This document shows positions 26,601-33,773 of a DNA stretch of 64,000 nt, piece after piece. Every line of letters begins with the position of its first letter. Positions within the stretch are counted from its first letter, which is position 1. The translations under genes and the position numbers were made by a program. The stretch is taken from assembly GCF_016405855.1 (NCBI RefSeq), contig NZ_JAEFCA010000008.1, positions 62,001 through 126,000 of the forward strand, in the 5' to 3' direction. This DNA is from Flavobacterium sp. IB48 (GTDB lineage Bacteria > Bacteroidota > Bacteroidia > Flavobacteriales > Flavobacteriaceae). Below the pieces are notes generated by a model. The model searched no databases and was not told the origin of the DNA. It worked only from the letters and a program-made list of their open reading frames with translations.

Positions 26601-26620
26601 ATTTTACGCTGAATAACTAA
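23603..26620 (+). CDS. susC: SusC-family TonB-dependent outer-membrane transporter
   Basis: The 1005-residue protein has a long signal region, then a carboxypeptidase-regulatory-like domain (about 38-110, ISGTVYDNTGTVLPGASI), a plug with the SusC box (TGAISTVGADEL; GSTIRLRGGTSL; DVLKDASATAIYGSRGANGV) and a 22-strand barrel ending in the aromatic-terminated VGLNFTLNN. It imports oligosaccharides across the outer membrane together with SusD. It starts 28 bases after the upstream gene and 28 before susD. Confidence 0.95.
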   Translation: MNSKNTKSVLHQMWTAKAAVLMIFMLFLSASTFAQTKKQISGTVYDNTGTVLPGASIIEVGTKNGTTTDFDGKFSLQVAVGGAIEVSFIGSTTQKIQITGNSANLEVRLQNDGYTLAEVQVVSVGYGKVKKADLTGAISTVGADELLKGTIGSTEQVLQGKVAGLSIIRPSGDPAAGSTIRLRGGTSLTASNSPLIVVDGIAGVDINVVQPSDIKSVDVLKDASATAIYGSRGANGVIMITTKSGTKGVSVVYNGQTGIGYVSNNLDLLSANQWRGYVRQNQIGDAVDYGGNTNWQKAIEQTAISQSHTLSINSGKADSGFRTSLSYLNNEGVIKKSGLERLSGNVSAYQFLGDNKEVKFDMGLFANIDKWHPIDYRIFERAYNLNPTIPVYDSEGNFSSIVANLYQNPVEILTNRTFDNERHRLLGYFKTDVKFLNDFTATANISLEHNAVKGGTYKPSYAVMEGQTEGGYAQRTYDEFTNAQGELYVNYSKVIDKHTIGALAGYSYLENIYQGFGAQRGGFVTDAFSYNNLGAGSNYRLGDVYSYKGKSNLVSFYARANYGYDGKYLLTATVRRDGSSRFGENNKWGTFPSASAAWRVSNEEFMSSTKGWLDNLKVRVGYGVTGNQDGIGEYKSLSILGVGSDSYYDPITKTWSLAYSPKQNPNPDLKWESTEQVNVGFDFGLFNRITGSFEYYSKKTKDLLYTYEVPQPPYLVGTMLANVGEMSNKGVELTLNADIIRGDKFNWNANLTLGHNVQKIEKLSNPTYKTDVIYSGSLHGLAGMSGQYSQIIAEGYPVGTFWGFRNAGLDANGKIQYYNAAGQVVDESALVDADKTDLGNIQPDLTLGIGMNFTYGNFDLGFSGYGMFGQKALNATNMMLNDPTRLPAYNVPDAFLSSGITSPPKYSDYWIEDASFFRLQTLTFGYTLPLKYKKSKFRMYVMGENLFVITGYKGVDPEIGLNAQDGINQTGVMDKTGLAAPGIDRYNNYPRPTTISVGLNFTLNN

Positions 26621-26648
26621 GCGAATTGATAACCATAAAATATTAACA

Positions 26649-28160
26649 ATGAAAATCAAAATAACAGCAGCCATACTTTTAAGCATGCTTTTTACGGTAT
26701 CATGTACTGATTTGAACGAGCAGCTGTATGATCAGGTAGAAGATGGAAATTTCGGAAATACAACCAAAGAAGTTGATGCGCTGGTAGGTGGGGCTTATTC
26801 TTCTTTAAGAGGATTCTCCGATGCAATCTCAAATAATTTTCCAACTTGCGAATATGTTTTCTTTTTGAATGAAGTAGTTTCAGACGAAGCTACAATTCCG
26901 ACCAGAGGTACAAACTGGTACGATGGAGGACAATACCAAGACGCGCAAAAACATACTTGGAAAGCAGACAATAGAATGATTCTTTCTGCTTGGCGTTACA
27001 ATTATACTGGAGTTGCTAAAATCAATGCGATTATTTATCAAATCGATAAATCATCTCTTAGCGATAAATCAAAAGAACCGATTTATGCAGAATTGAAAGC
27101 ACTTAGAGCGTATTACTATTACAATCTTTTAGATTTGTTCGGAAATGTGCCAATTGTAACCAATTTTGAAGATACATCTCTTCCAACCAATTCAACAAGA
27201 AAAGAAGTTTACGATTTTGTTGAAAAAGAATTGACAGATGCTATTCCGCATTTAAATCCAAATGTGGTATATTCTAAAATGACTAGAAATGTTGCTTATT
27301 CTATTTTGGCTAGATTGTATCTTAATTCAGAAGCGTTTATTGGTCAGCCACGTTGGCAAGATTGTATCAATATGTGCCAAAAGGTTACAGGATACAGCTT
27401 AACACCAGATTTCTTTTCGAATTTCGTAACAGAAAATCAGACTTCGCCAGAAATTATTTTTGCAATTCCTTACGATTCAAAAGCAGGAACAGTTGGAAAC
27501 TACATGAACTCAATGTCTTGCCATTACAATCAGAATCTAGCTATTTCTGCAATTCCAAACAATTATCCTTGGAGTGCAAACGGAATGTGCGCGCAACCTG
27601 GAGTTTATTCTTCTTTTGCAGATACAGATAAGAGAAAAAAATGTATGCTAGAAGGCGATCAGATCAATCTTGCGACAGGAAGTGTAATCATTATGAGCAA
27701 CGGAGAACCTCTTACTTATACAGAGAACCTAACAAGTCTTGAAGATGCGAAAGAAAATGAAGGGGTTCGTTTGCATAAATACGAAATGAAAGCAGGAGAA
27801 CAATGGGAACGTGATCATGATTTTGTTTTAATCCGCTATTCAGAAATTTTAATGATGCAAGCAGAATGTTACGTGCGTTTAGGTTCGCCAGATTTAGCAA
27901 GACCATTTTTAGAGCAAGTTGCGTCTCGTGCAGGTGAAGAATTGCCAGCAACAATTGATCTTAAATTTATTGATCAAGAGTTACTTAAAGAGTTCACATT
28001 TGAAGGAAGAAGAAGAACAGACAACATCCGTTTCGGAACATTCTTCGAGCCATGGTGGTCAAAAGGCACAACGGAAAAATACAGAGCAATTTTCCCAATT
28101 CCAAGTACCGTTTTAACTACTAATAAAAATCTTAAACAAAATCCTGGGTATCCAAATTAG
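26649..28160 (+). CDS. susD: SusD/RagB-family surface glycan-binding lipoprotein
   Basis: This 503-residue lipoprotein has its lipobox at FTVSC (Cys19), followed by DLNEQLYDQVEDGNF. It has the TPR-bearing SusD fold: ALRAYYYYNLLDLFGNVPIV near residue 155, then a variable glycan-binding part, and the conserved C-terminus TFEGRRRTDNIRFG ... IFPIPSTVLTTNKNLKQNPG. It caps the SusC transporter. A terminator-like hairpin after it separates it from the enzyme genes. Confidence 0.95.
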   Translation: MKIKITAAILLSMLFTVSCTDLNEQLYDQVEDGNFGNTTKEVDALVGGAYSSLRGFSDAISNNFPTCEYVFFLNEVVSDEATIPTRGTNWYDGGQYQDAQKHTWKADNRMILSAWRYNYTGVAKINAIIYQIDKSSLSDKSKEPIYAELKALRAYYYYNLLDLFGNVPIVTNFEDTSLPTNSTRKEVYDFVEKELTDAIPHLNPNVVYSKMTRNVAYSILARLYLNSEAFIGQPRWQDCINMCQKVTGYSLTPDFFSNFVTENQTSPEIIFAIPYDSKAGTVGNYMNSMSCHYNQNLAISAIPNNYPWSANGMCAQPGVYSSFADTDKRKKCMLEGDQINLATGSVIIMSNGEPLTYTENLTSLEDAKENEGVRLHKYEMKAGEQWERDHDFVLIRYSEILMMQAECYVRLGSPDLARPFLEQVASRAGEELPATIDLKFIDQELLKEFTFEGRRRTDNIRFGTFFEPWWSKGTTEKYRAIFPIPSTVLTTNKNLKQNPGYPN

Positions 28161-28169
28161 GTTACTAGA

Positions 28170-28222
28170 ATGTCAGTCTTCCATGTTGGTTAGTCGTGGA
28201 AGGCTGACATGTTTTTAATTTT
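28170..28222 (+). terminator. Terminator-like hairpin between susD and the enzyme genes
   Basis: ATGTCAGTCTTCCA and TGGAAGGCTGACAT pair with one G-T wobble, followed by a T-rich tail. It could lower expression of the downstream enzymes relative to susCD. Confidence 0.78.
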
Positions 28223-28278
28223 TTAGTAACAGATTCTAAAGATTAGAAACCGAATTAGAGGATAAAAAAAAGATTTTG

Positions 28279-28374
28279 TTTCACGCAGATTCTGCAGATT
28301 AAGGCAGATTTTATTTTAAATGTTAAAAAATAATCTGCGCATATCTGCTTAAATCTTTTTAAATCTGCGTGAAA
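28279..28374. repeat. Nested inverted repeat (CGCAGATT family)
   Basis: TTTCACGCAGATT (28279-28291) pairs exactly with AATCTGCGTGAAA (28362-28374); inside, AAGGCAGATTTTATTTT pairs with AAAATAATCTGCG...CTGCTT. The motif AATCTGCG recurs near 53550 and 55250. The repeat fills the gap between susD and the GH71/99-like gene. Confidence 0.78.
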
Positions 28375-28450
28375 TAAATTAATCACAATAAAATCCTTTT
28401 TAATCTTTTAATCTGTGGCAAAATATAAAAATAACAAACAGTACATCAAT

Positions 28451-29695
28451 ATGAAAAGATATATCACATCGTTGGCTTTTGTTTTGATGAGTATTGTGAT
28501 GGTTGCCGGTTGCAGCAGCGATGACAAAGGCTCAGACAAACCAGTAGAACCAGAAAAAACAAACCCTGTTGCGATTGAGAAAACCAACAGCACCAAAATT
28601 TATATGCACTACATGCCGTGGTTTGAAACCAACGAAAGCAGTGCCGATAAAAAATGGGGATATCATTGGACAATGGCAAACAAAAATCCGAACAACGTAG
28701 GGGCAAACGGCCGAAGAGAAATTGCATCGTACTATTATCCGCTGATTGGGCCTTATCACTCAGGCGATAAAAATGTGATTGAAAATCATTTATTGATGAT
28801 GAAATATTCAGGAATTGACGGAATTCTCATTGATTGGTACGGTACTTACGATGTAAACGATTACGGAATGATTAAAGAAAACACAGATCAGTTAATTGAA
28901 ATGCTCGACAAAGTTGGTTTAGAATATGCCATTGTATACGAAGATCGATTCTTGACAAATGTTGTAAATGCAGGAAAAGCAATTTCCGTAACCAGTGCAG
29001 CAAAAACAGATTTGGCATATGTAGAAAAGAATTATTTTTCTGATGCTAATTATATTAAGATTAATGGTAAACCGCTGTTAATGAATTTTGGACCAATTGT
29101 TTTGAAGACCCCAGCTGAATGGACAAATGTCTTTAATACTTTAACAGCAAAACCAACTTTCTTGACACTTTGGGATCACTCTTCATTGGCAGGAGAAAAT
29201 GCTTCTGGAGAATATGCTTGGGTATACAAAGACAATAGTTATTTGACAAACTTTTATACCAATACAAAACCAAAATTGGGTGTAGCAATGGGAAGCGCTT
29301 ATCCAGGTTTTAAAGATTTTTATGCCGCAGGCGGAGGCGGCGCTGCTATTGGATGGACTATAGAACATAACAACGGAGCGACACTTGATGAAACTTTGAC
29401 TTTGGCAAAAAACGCCAATGTAAATTACCTGCAGCTGATTACGTGGAATGATTTCGGTGAAGGAACCATGATTGAACCAACGGTTGAGTTTGGTTATTCT
29501 TTTGTTGAAAAAATAAAAACTTTCGCTGGAGTAAAAAACACAGAAAGTACATTTCCAGATATCAGCAAATTGTATGATTTACGCGTACAGAAAAAAGGAA
29601 ATGTCGAGGCCCAGAAAAAACTCGATCAAGCTTTTAATTATTTTGTTTCTATGCAACCTGCTAAAGCAAAACAAGTAATGAGCGAAATTAAATAG
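28451..29695 (+). CDS. GH71/GH99-like glycoside hydrolase, surface lipoprotein
   Basis: I start at MKRYITSLAF (28451; 414 residues), because the lipoprotein signal ending MVAGCSSDD then sits properly. The (beta/alpha)8 pattern shows IYMHYMPWF, YSGIDGILIDWYGTYDVNDY, and the active-site loop ITWNDFGEGTMIEPT with Asp334 and Glu337. GH99 endo-mannosidases have two Glu in NEWxEG, whereas GH71 alpha-1,3-glucanases have Asp-Glu in WNDxGE; this protein matches the GH71 pattern, with a GH99-like GTxIEP tail. It follows susCD and precedes GH97, so it probably cleaves the polysaccharide at the cell surface. Confidence 0.82.
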   Translation: MKRYITSLAFVLMSIVMVAGCSSDDKGSDKPVEPEKTNPVAIEKTNSTKIYMHYMPWFETNESSADKKWGYHWTMANKNPNNVGANGRREIASYYYPLIGPYHSGDKNVIENHLLMMKYSGIDGILIDWYGTYDVNDYGMIKENTDQLIEMLDKVGLEYAIVYEDRFLTNVVNAGKAISVTSAAKTDLAYVEKNYFSDANYIKINGKPLLMNFGPIVLKTPAEWTNVFNTLTAKPTFLTLWDHSSLAGENASGEYAWVYKDNSYLTNFYTNTKPKLGVAMGSAYPGFKDFYAAGGGGAAIGWTIEHNNGATLDETLTLAKNANVNYLQLITWNDFGEGTMIEPTVEFGYSFVEKIKTFAGVKNTESTFPDISKLYDLRVQKKGNVEAQKKLDQAFNYFVSMQPAKAKQVMSEIK

Positions 29696-29720
29696 AGCTG
29701 TAATTAATACAATTTAAATA

Positions 29721-31739
29721 ATGAAAAACAGAAAATATAGATACTGTCTTGTGGCTTTAGCATCAATGCTGGTTATGGCCTGCAGTACTAAAAAAACGTA
29801 TAAAATCAGTTCTCCTGAAAAGATCTCTGAATTAACTTTTGAATTAACGCCTACTGGACAGCCTCAATATAGTTTTTCTTCTAACGGAAAATCGGTTATT
29901 GAGCCTTCTCTTATGGGATTTGAGTTTCAAGGCTTGGCCAAAATGACTGATGGTTTTGAAGTCGTTTCTACAGAAGAAAAAGCGGCAGATGAAACTTGGG
30001 AACAACCTTGGGGAGAATTCAAAAAGGTAAGAGATCATCATAACGAACTCATTGTTCATTTAAAAGAAGCAAAAGGCGAGGAGCGTTTAGTTGATATTAT
30101 ATTCAGAGTTTTTGATGATGGAGTTGGATTTCGTTATGAATTTCCAAAACAGCCTCATTTAGGAAAAGTTAAAATCTCTAATGAAGTAACGCAATTTACT
30201 TTTAAAGATAATAACGAAGTTTGGTGGATTCCAGTTCACCGCGAAAATAGTTATTACGAAAGTGAATATCGTAAAACATTAATGAGTAAAACAGATACGA
30301 TTAATACGCCTGCAACTTTTGAAACTAAAGACAAATTGTATGTAGCCATTCACGAAGCCAACTTGACAGATTTTGCTTCAATGACGCTTTTAAAAACTAC
30401 AGACAAACAGTATAAAAGTGATTTAGTGCCGTGGGCAGATGGTGTAAAAGTATATGCAGAAACACCATTTAAAACACCGTGGAGAACTATTGTTGTGGGT
30501 AAAACTCCTGGAGATGTAGCAACTTCGACTATTATGCTGAATTTAAATGAGCCTTCAAAAATTGAAGATTTATCTTGGATCACTCCTTCAAAATATATTG
30601 GAATCTGGTGGGGAATGCATTTAGAAAAATATACTTGGGGACAAGGGCCAAAACATGGTGCGACAACAAAAAACACAAAAGAATATATTGATTTTGCTGC
30701 GAAAAATGGTTTTGACGGAGTTTTAGTTGAAGGATGGAATGAAGGCTGGGACGGAGACTGGACTGCAGATGGTTCTGCATTTAGTTTTGTAAAAGCATAT
30801 CCAGATTTTAATTTGGAAGAAATCACTAAATATGCTGCGATGAAAAATGTTCGTTTAATAGGACATCATGAAACAGCTGGAGCAACCAAAAACTACGAAA
30901 ACCAACTGGAAGATGCGTTTAAATTGTATCAGAAAATGGGAGTAAATTCAGTAAAAACAGGTTACGTAAACAAGTATTTGGATAAAAAAGAATGGCATGA
31001 TAGCCAATATGGAGCGCGTCATTACAGAAAAGTAATCGAAACTGCCGCCAAATATCATATCATGATCGATAACCACGAACCAATGAAAGGAACGGGTTTA
31101 CAGCGTACATATCCAAACTTTATGTCTCAAGAAGGCGGACGCGGACAAGAATATAATGCATGGTCTGTAGACGGAGGAAATACACCAGAGCATTTAACAA
31201 CTTTGCCATTTACAAGAATGCTTTCTGGACCATTTGATTACACGCCTGGAAACTTCAATTTTGATTACAAAACTCCATCTGGAGCAAAAGTGCAGACTAC
31301 TTTGGCAAATCAATTGGCATTGTACGTGATTATTTTCAGTCCGTTGCAAATGGCTTCAGATTTACCTGAAAATTACGAAGGCAAACCAGAATTTCAATTC
31401 GTAAAAGATGTGCCATGTACTTGGTCTGATACTAAAGTATTAGATTCTAAAATTGGAGAATACACTACAATTGCTCGTAAAGATTGGGATGAGAAGAATT
31501 GGTATTTAGGTTCAATCACAAATAGAAATGCAAGAGACTTAAAAGTAGCTTTGTCATTTTTAGATAAAGACAAAGAATACGAAGCAGAAATCTATGCAGA
31601 CGGACCTGGAGCAAATTATAAAACCAATCCGTATCCAGTTACAATCTCTAAACAAAAAGTAAACAGCAAAACTGTTTTAAATATCAAATTGGCAGCTGGA
31701 GGAGGAACAGCAGTAAAATTCTCTCCAATCGAAAAATAG
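29721..31739 (+). CDS. GH97 alpha-glucosidase-like enzyme (SusB type)
   Basis: The 672-residue lipoprotein-like enzyme has a signal ending VMACSTKK (Cys21), an N-terminal beta-super-sandwich (about 30-290), a catalytic barrel (about 290-560) and a C-terminal beta domain. GH97 signatures include WWGMHLEKYTWGQGPKHGAT, DGVLVEGWNEGWDGDW, MIDNHEPMKGTGLQRTYPN and GRGQEYNAW (Glu477). Near residue 410 it reads VKTGYV, as in the inverting SusB subgroup, and not the Asp that acts as nucleophile in the retaining galactosidase subgroup (from memory). It would release glucose from alpha-gluco-oligosaccharides in the periplasm. Confidence 0.9.
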   Translation: MKNRKYRYCLVALASMLVMACSTKKTYKISSPEKISELTFELTPTGQPQYSFSSNGKSVIEPSLMGFEFQGLAKMTDGFEVVSTEEKAADETWEQPWGEFKKVRDHHNELIVHLKEAKGEERLVDIIFRVFDDGVGFRYEFPKQPHLGKVKISNEVTQFTFKDNNEVWWIPVHRENSYYESEYRKTLMSKTDTINTPATFETKDKLYVAIHEANLTDFASMTLLKTTDKQYKSDLVPWADGVKVYAETPFKTPWRTIVVGKTPGDVATSTIMLNLNEPSKIEDLSWITPSKYIGIWWGMHLEKYTWGQGPKHGATTKNTKEYIDFAAKNGFDGVLVEGWNEGWDGDWTADGSAFSFVKAYPDFNLEEITKYAAMKNVRLIGHHETAGATKNYENQLEDAFKLYQKMGVNSVKTGYVNKYLDKKEWHDSQYGARHYRKVIETAAKYHIMIDNHEPMKGTGLQRTYPNFMSQEGGRGQEYNAWSVDGGNTPEHLTTLPFTRMLSGPFDYTPGNFNFDYKTPSGAKVQTTLANQLALYVIIFSPLQMASDLPENYEGKPEFQFVKDVPCTWSDTKVLDSKIGEYTTIARKDWDEKNWYLGSITNRNARDLKVALSFLDKDKEYEAEIYADGPGANYKTNPYPVTISKQKVNSKTVLNIKLAAGGGTAVKFSPIEK

Positions 31740-31749
31740 TTTTTTTAAG

Positions 31750-31797
31750 ATTCTAAGATGCTGAGAATCTGAGTTTCTAAGCTTCTGAGAATCTAAG
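31750..31797. repeat. Octamer (NNNCTRAG) tandem repeat
   Basis: Six octamers in a row, ending CTAAG or CTGAG. They face the reverse-oriented octamers at 32112-32143, making a long-range inverted pair around the convergent gene ends. Confidence 0.82.
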
Positions 31798-31840
31798 TTT
31801 ATAAAGTTTTATTTTGAGTTAAGTAAGTTTAAGTTTGGTA

Positions 31841-31880
31841 ATAAACCCGATAGCTTTAGAGTTATCGGGTTTATTTTTTT
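31841..31880 (+). terminator. Terminator of the polysaccharide locus
   Basis: ATAAACCCGATA, a 9-base loop, TTATCGGGTTTAT and a run of seven T's, 100 bases after the GH97 stop. Confidence 0.9.
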
Positions 31881-31921
31881 GTTTCAGGTTTTAGGTTTGA
31901 GAAACTTTGAGGATGATTTTT

Positions 31922-32102
31922 ACCGCAAAGAACACAAAGATTTACGTAAAGTTAGCTAAGATTCTTTAAGAGTCATTTAAAAATAAAAAGTTCGCAAAGC
32001 TTTATTAAAAACAAAACTTTGTGAACTTTTTATTTAAACTCTATTTAGATTTTCAAAAAATACCTTTGTGTACTTTGCGTAAATCTTTGTGTTCTTTGCG
32101 GT
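31922..32102. repeat. Nested short-period inverted repeat (GCAAAG family)
   Basis: The 30-base outer arms (31922-31951 and 32073-32102) match at 29 of 30 positions when one is reverse-complemented. An inner hairpin, AAAAAGTTCGCAAAGCTTT with AAACTTTGTGAACTTTTT, lies between them. It is the same design as at 10843-11015. Confidence 0.88.
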
Positions 32103-32111
32103 TAAAAAAAA

Positions 32112-32143
32112 CTCAGTACCTAAGAATCTCAGCACCTTAGCAC
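32112..32143. repeat. Octamer (CTNAGNNN) tandem repeat
   Basis: Octamers CTcAGtac, CTaAGaat, CTcAGcac and CTTAGcac run up to the stop codon of the barrel gene at 32146. Confidence 0.8.
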
Positions 32144-32145
32144 CT

Positions 32146-33060
32146 TTACTTAGTAACTTTAACATGTTTTCCAAAAGTATACACCGCTGTTATTGTTGGT
32201 CCGTTGTATCCCCATTTTAAGAAACCGTTTAAACGTTCTTGAATTGTATCTATTCTAAAATTTAAGCCAGTATAGCCCGCAGTAAGACTAAAGTTATTTA
32301 CTACATTATATAAAACCGATAAATTATAGCTTATGATTCGGCCATCGGTGTCATTAATTTTTACAGCAAGATAATTTACGTTGGCATATAAACCCCAGCG
32401 TTTTCCGAGAACAAATTCTCCCCATATTCCAACATCTGGAAGCGGAGCAGTAAAATTAAAGCTATCACGATATTCTACACTTTGCGTATTCGCATTTAAT
32501 TTTAGGCCTAAATCTGTAAAAAGGACATGCGCACCAATTAACAGTCCCGCTTGATATTTTGGTTTGGATAAAATAGCATAACCATAAGCAATTCTAGCAA
32601 TCTGTACATTAAAAGTACCACGAACACTTCCGTTAATTGGATAAGTATGATCTCCGAAATTAATATCTCTTTGCAGCGTTTTTGTTGCAGTTCTGTCTAG
32701 TACAAAATATTCAAAACCTAATCGAGATCTTTTGGATATACGCCAGTCAAATGTTCCTAAAAATGATACGGTCGACTTAGAAAATCCTAAATCATTTTCA
32801 AGATCAATTTCAGTTCCTATATTTCCGTTATTGCCTTCAACCTGAACTTGGGTATTATTTACAGGAAAAAATCCACCCGCAGAAACTTTAAATTTTCTAT
32901 TGTGCCACGGCAAATCTTCTAAAGATGTATCTTGGAAATCATCTTTTCCAGTTTTTACAATTGTTGTTAAGTCTTCGTCTTTGCTGGTTTCCGCAACTGT
33001 TTGAGCGTTTAGCGGAATCCAAAGGAGCATCATTACCAAAAAAATAAATAATTGTTTCAT
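32146..33060 (-). CDS. Outer-membrane beta-barrel protein of unknown function
   Basis: This 304-residue protein has a signal peptide (1-19, cleavage after NA). The mature N-terminus is polar (TIVKTGKDDFQDTSLEDLPW), followed by alternating strands with aromatic girdles (RLGFEYFVLDRTATKT, RIAYGYAILSKPKYQAGLLI, GPTITAVYTFGKH). It looks like an 8- to 12-strand barrel. I do not recognise the family. It is monocistronic and divergent from the MarR gene. Confidence 0.7.
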   Translation of the reverse strand: MKQLFIFLVMMLLWIPLNAQTVAETSKDEDLTTIVKTGKDDFQDTSLEDLPWHNRKFKVSAGGFFPVNNTQVQVEGNNGNIGTEIDLENDLGFSKSTVSFLGTFDWRISKRSRLGFEYFVLDRTATKTLQRDINFGDHTYPINGSVRGTFNVQIARIAYGYAILSKPKYQAGLLIGAHVLFTDLGLKLNANTQSVEYRDSFNFTAPLPDVGIWGEFVLGKRWGLYANVNYLAVKINDTDGRIISYNLSVLYNVVNNFSLTAGYTGLNFRIDTIQERLNGFLKWGYNGPTITAVYTFGKHVKVTK

Positions 33061-33202
33061 TAGAGTAGTTTTTTAAGTTTTTATTAGGTAATATTTAACA
33101 ATTAAAGTTAGTAAAAATAATCGTTCATTTTTGTTTTTAAGATCGAATTATTTTTATGAAGTTGTTGGTTGTCAGTGAAATAAGAATTTGTCTTAAAAAA
33201 TA

Positions 33203-33232
33203 GTTGACATGTCACTCTTTTTTGTAATTTTG
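33203..33232 (+). promoter_or_regulatory. Promoter with overlapping palindromic operator of marR-MATE
   Basis: TTGACA (33204-33209), a spacer and TAATTTTG (33225-33232) match the Bacteroidetes consensus; the start point would be at or next to the ATG at 33237, giving an almost leaderless mRNA. The palindrome TGACATGTCA (33205-33214) overlaps the -33 element, where a repressor would block the polymerase. A sister palindrome lies before the MATE gene. Confidence 0.68.
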
Positions 33233-33236
33233 TCCC

Positions 33237-33713
33237 ATGGAAATTAAACATACCGATAAAGAGAATTTTTCAAATTTTTGGAAAGAAGAAATATCAGATA
33301 GTTTCTTCTTTCAGATTCACCGTATAAAAAGAGCAATTTTTAGACGAACTAATGCGTTAATGACAGAAGCGGGAATCACCTTGCAGCTGGAGCAATTGCC
33401 ATTACTGATGGTTTTGCATCATAAAAGCCTTTCTCAGAGAGAATTGTCAGACAAAACAATGCGTGATAAATCGTCTATTTTGAGAAGTATTTCAGCCTTA
33501 GAGAAAAAGAACTTAGTTGAGGTGGTAAAAGACAAAATAGATAAACGTAAAAATATCGTGAGTCTTACTGATGAAGGGATTTCACTAGCAAAAAGCATCC
33601 GATTGCTGATGAAAAGAGCAGAAGAAGAGGTAATGTCTGTTTTTTCGCCAAAAGAAAGAATAGAAGCATTGAATGCCGTAAGGTCTTATGCAGATAAGTT
33701 AGAAACGCTCTAA
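33237..33713 (+). CDS. MarR-family transcriptional regulator
   Basis: This 158-residue winged-helix protein has N- and C-terminal dimerisation helices, the HTH LSQRELSDKTMRDKSSILRS (about 73-92), and the wing with DKIDKRKNIVSLTDEG (about 101-116), the MarR DxRxxxVxLT signature. It is followed after 60 bases by a MATE transporter gene. Palindromes in front of both genes suggest that it represses itself and the pump, with the pump substrate or an oxidant as inducer (inferred). Confidence 0.9.
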   Translation: MEIKHTDKENFSNFWKEEISDSFFFQIHRIKRAIFRRTNALMTEAGITLQLEQLPLLMVLHHKSLSQRELSDKTMRDKSSILRSISALEKKNLVEVVKDKIDKRKNIVSLTDEGISLAKSIRLLMKRAEEEVMSVFSPKERIEALNAVRSYADKLETL

Positions 33714-33732
33714 TTTTTTTTAAACTTAAAAA

Positions 33733-33746
33733 GTTGATATATCAAC
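33733..33746. promoter_or_regulatory. Perfect 14-bp palindrome, MarR operator candidate
   Basis: GTTGATATATCAAC lies 27 bases upstream of the MATE ATG. It shares the half-site GTTGA-AT with the palindrome in the marR promoter. Confidence 0.65.
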
Positions 33747-33773
33747 TGATTTTTAAATAATTATTTTGAATAA

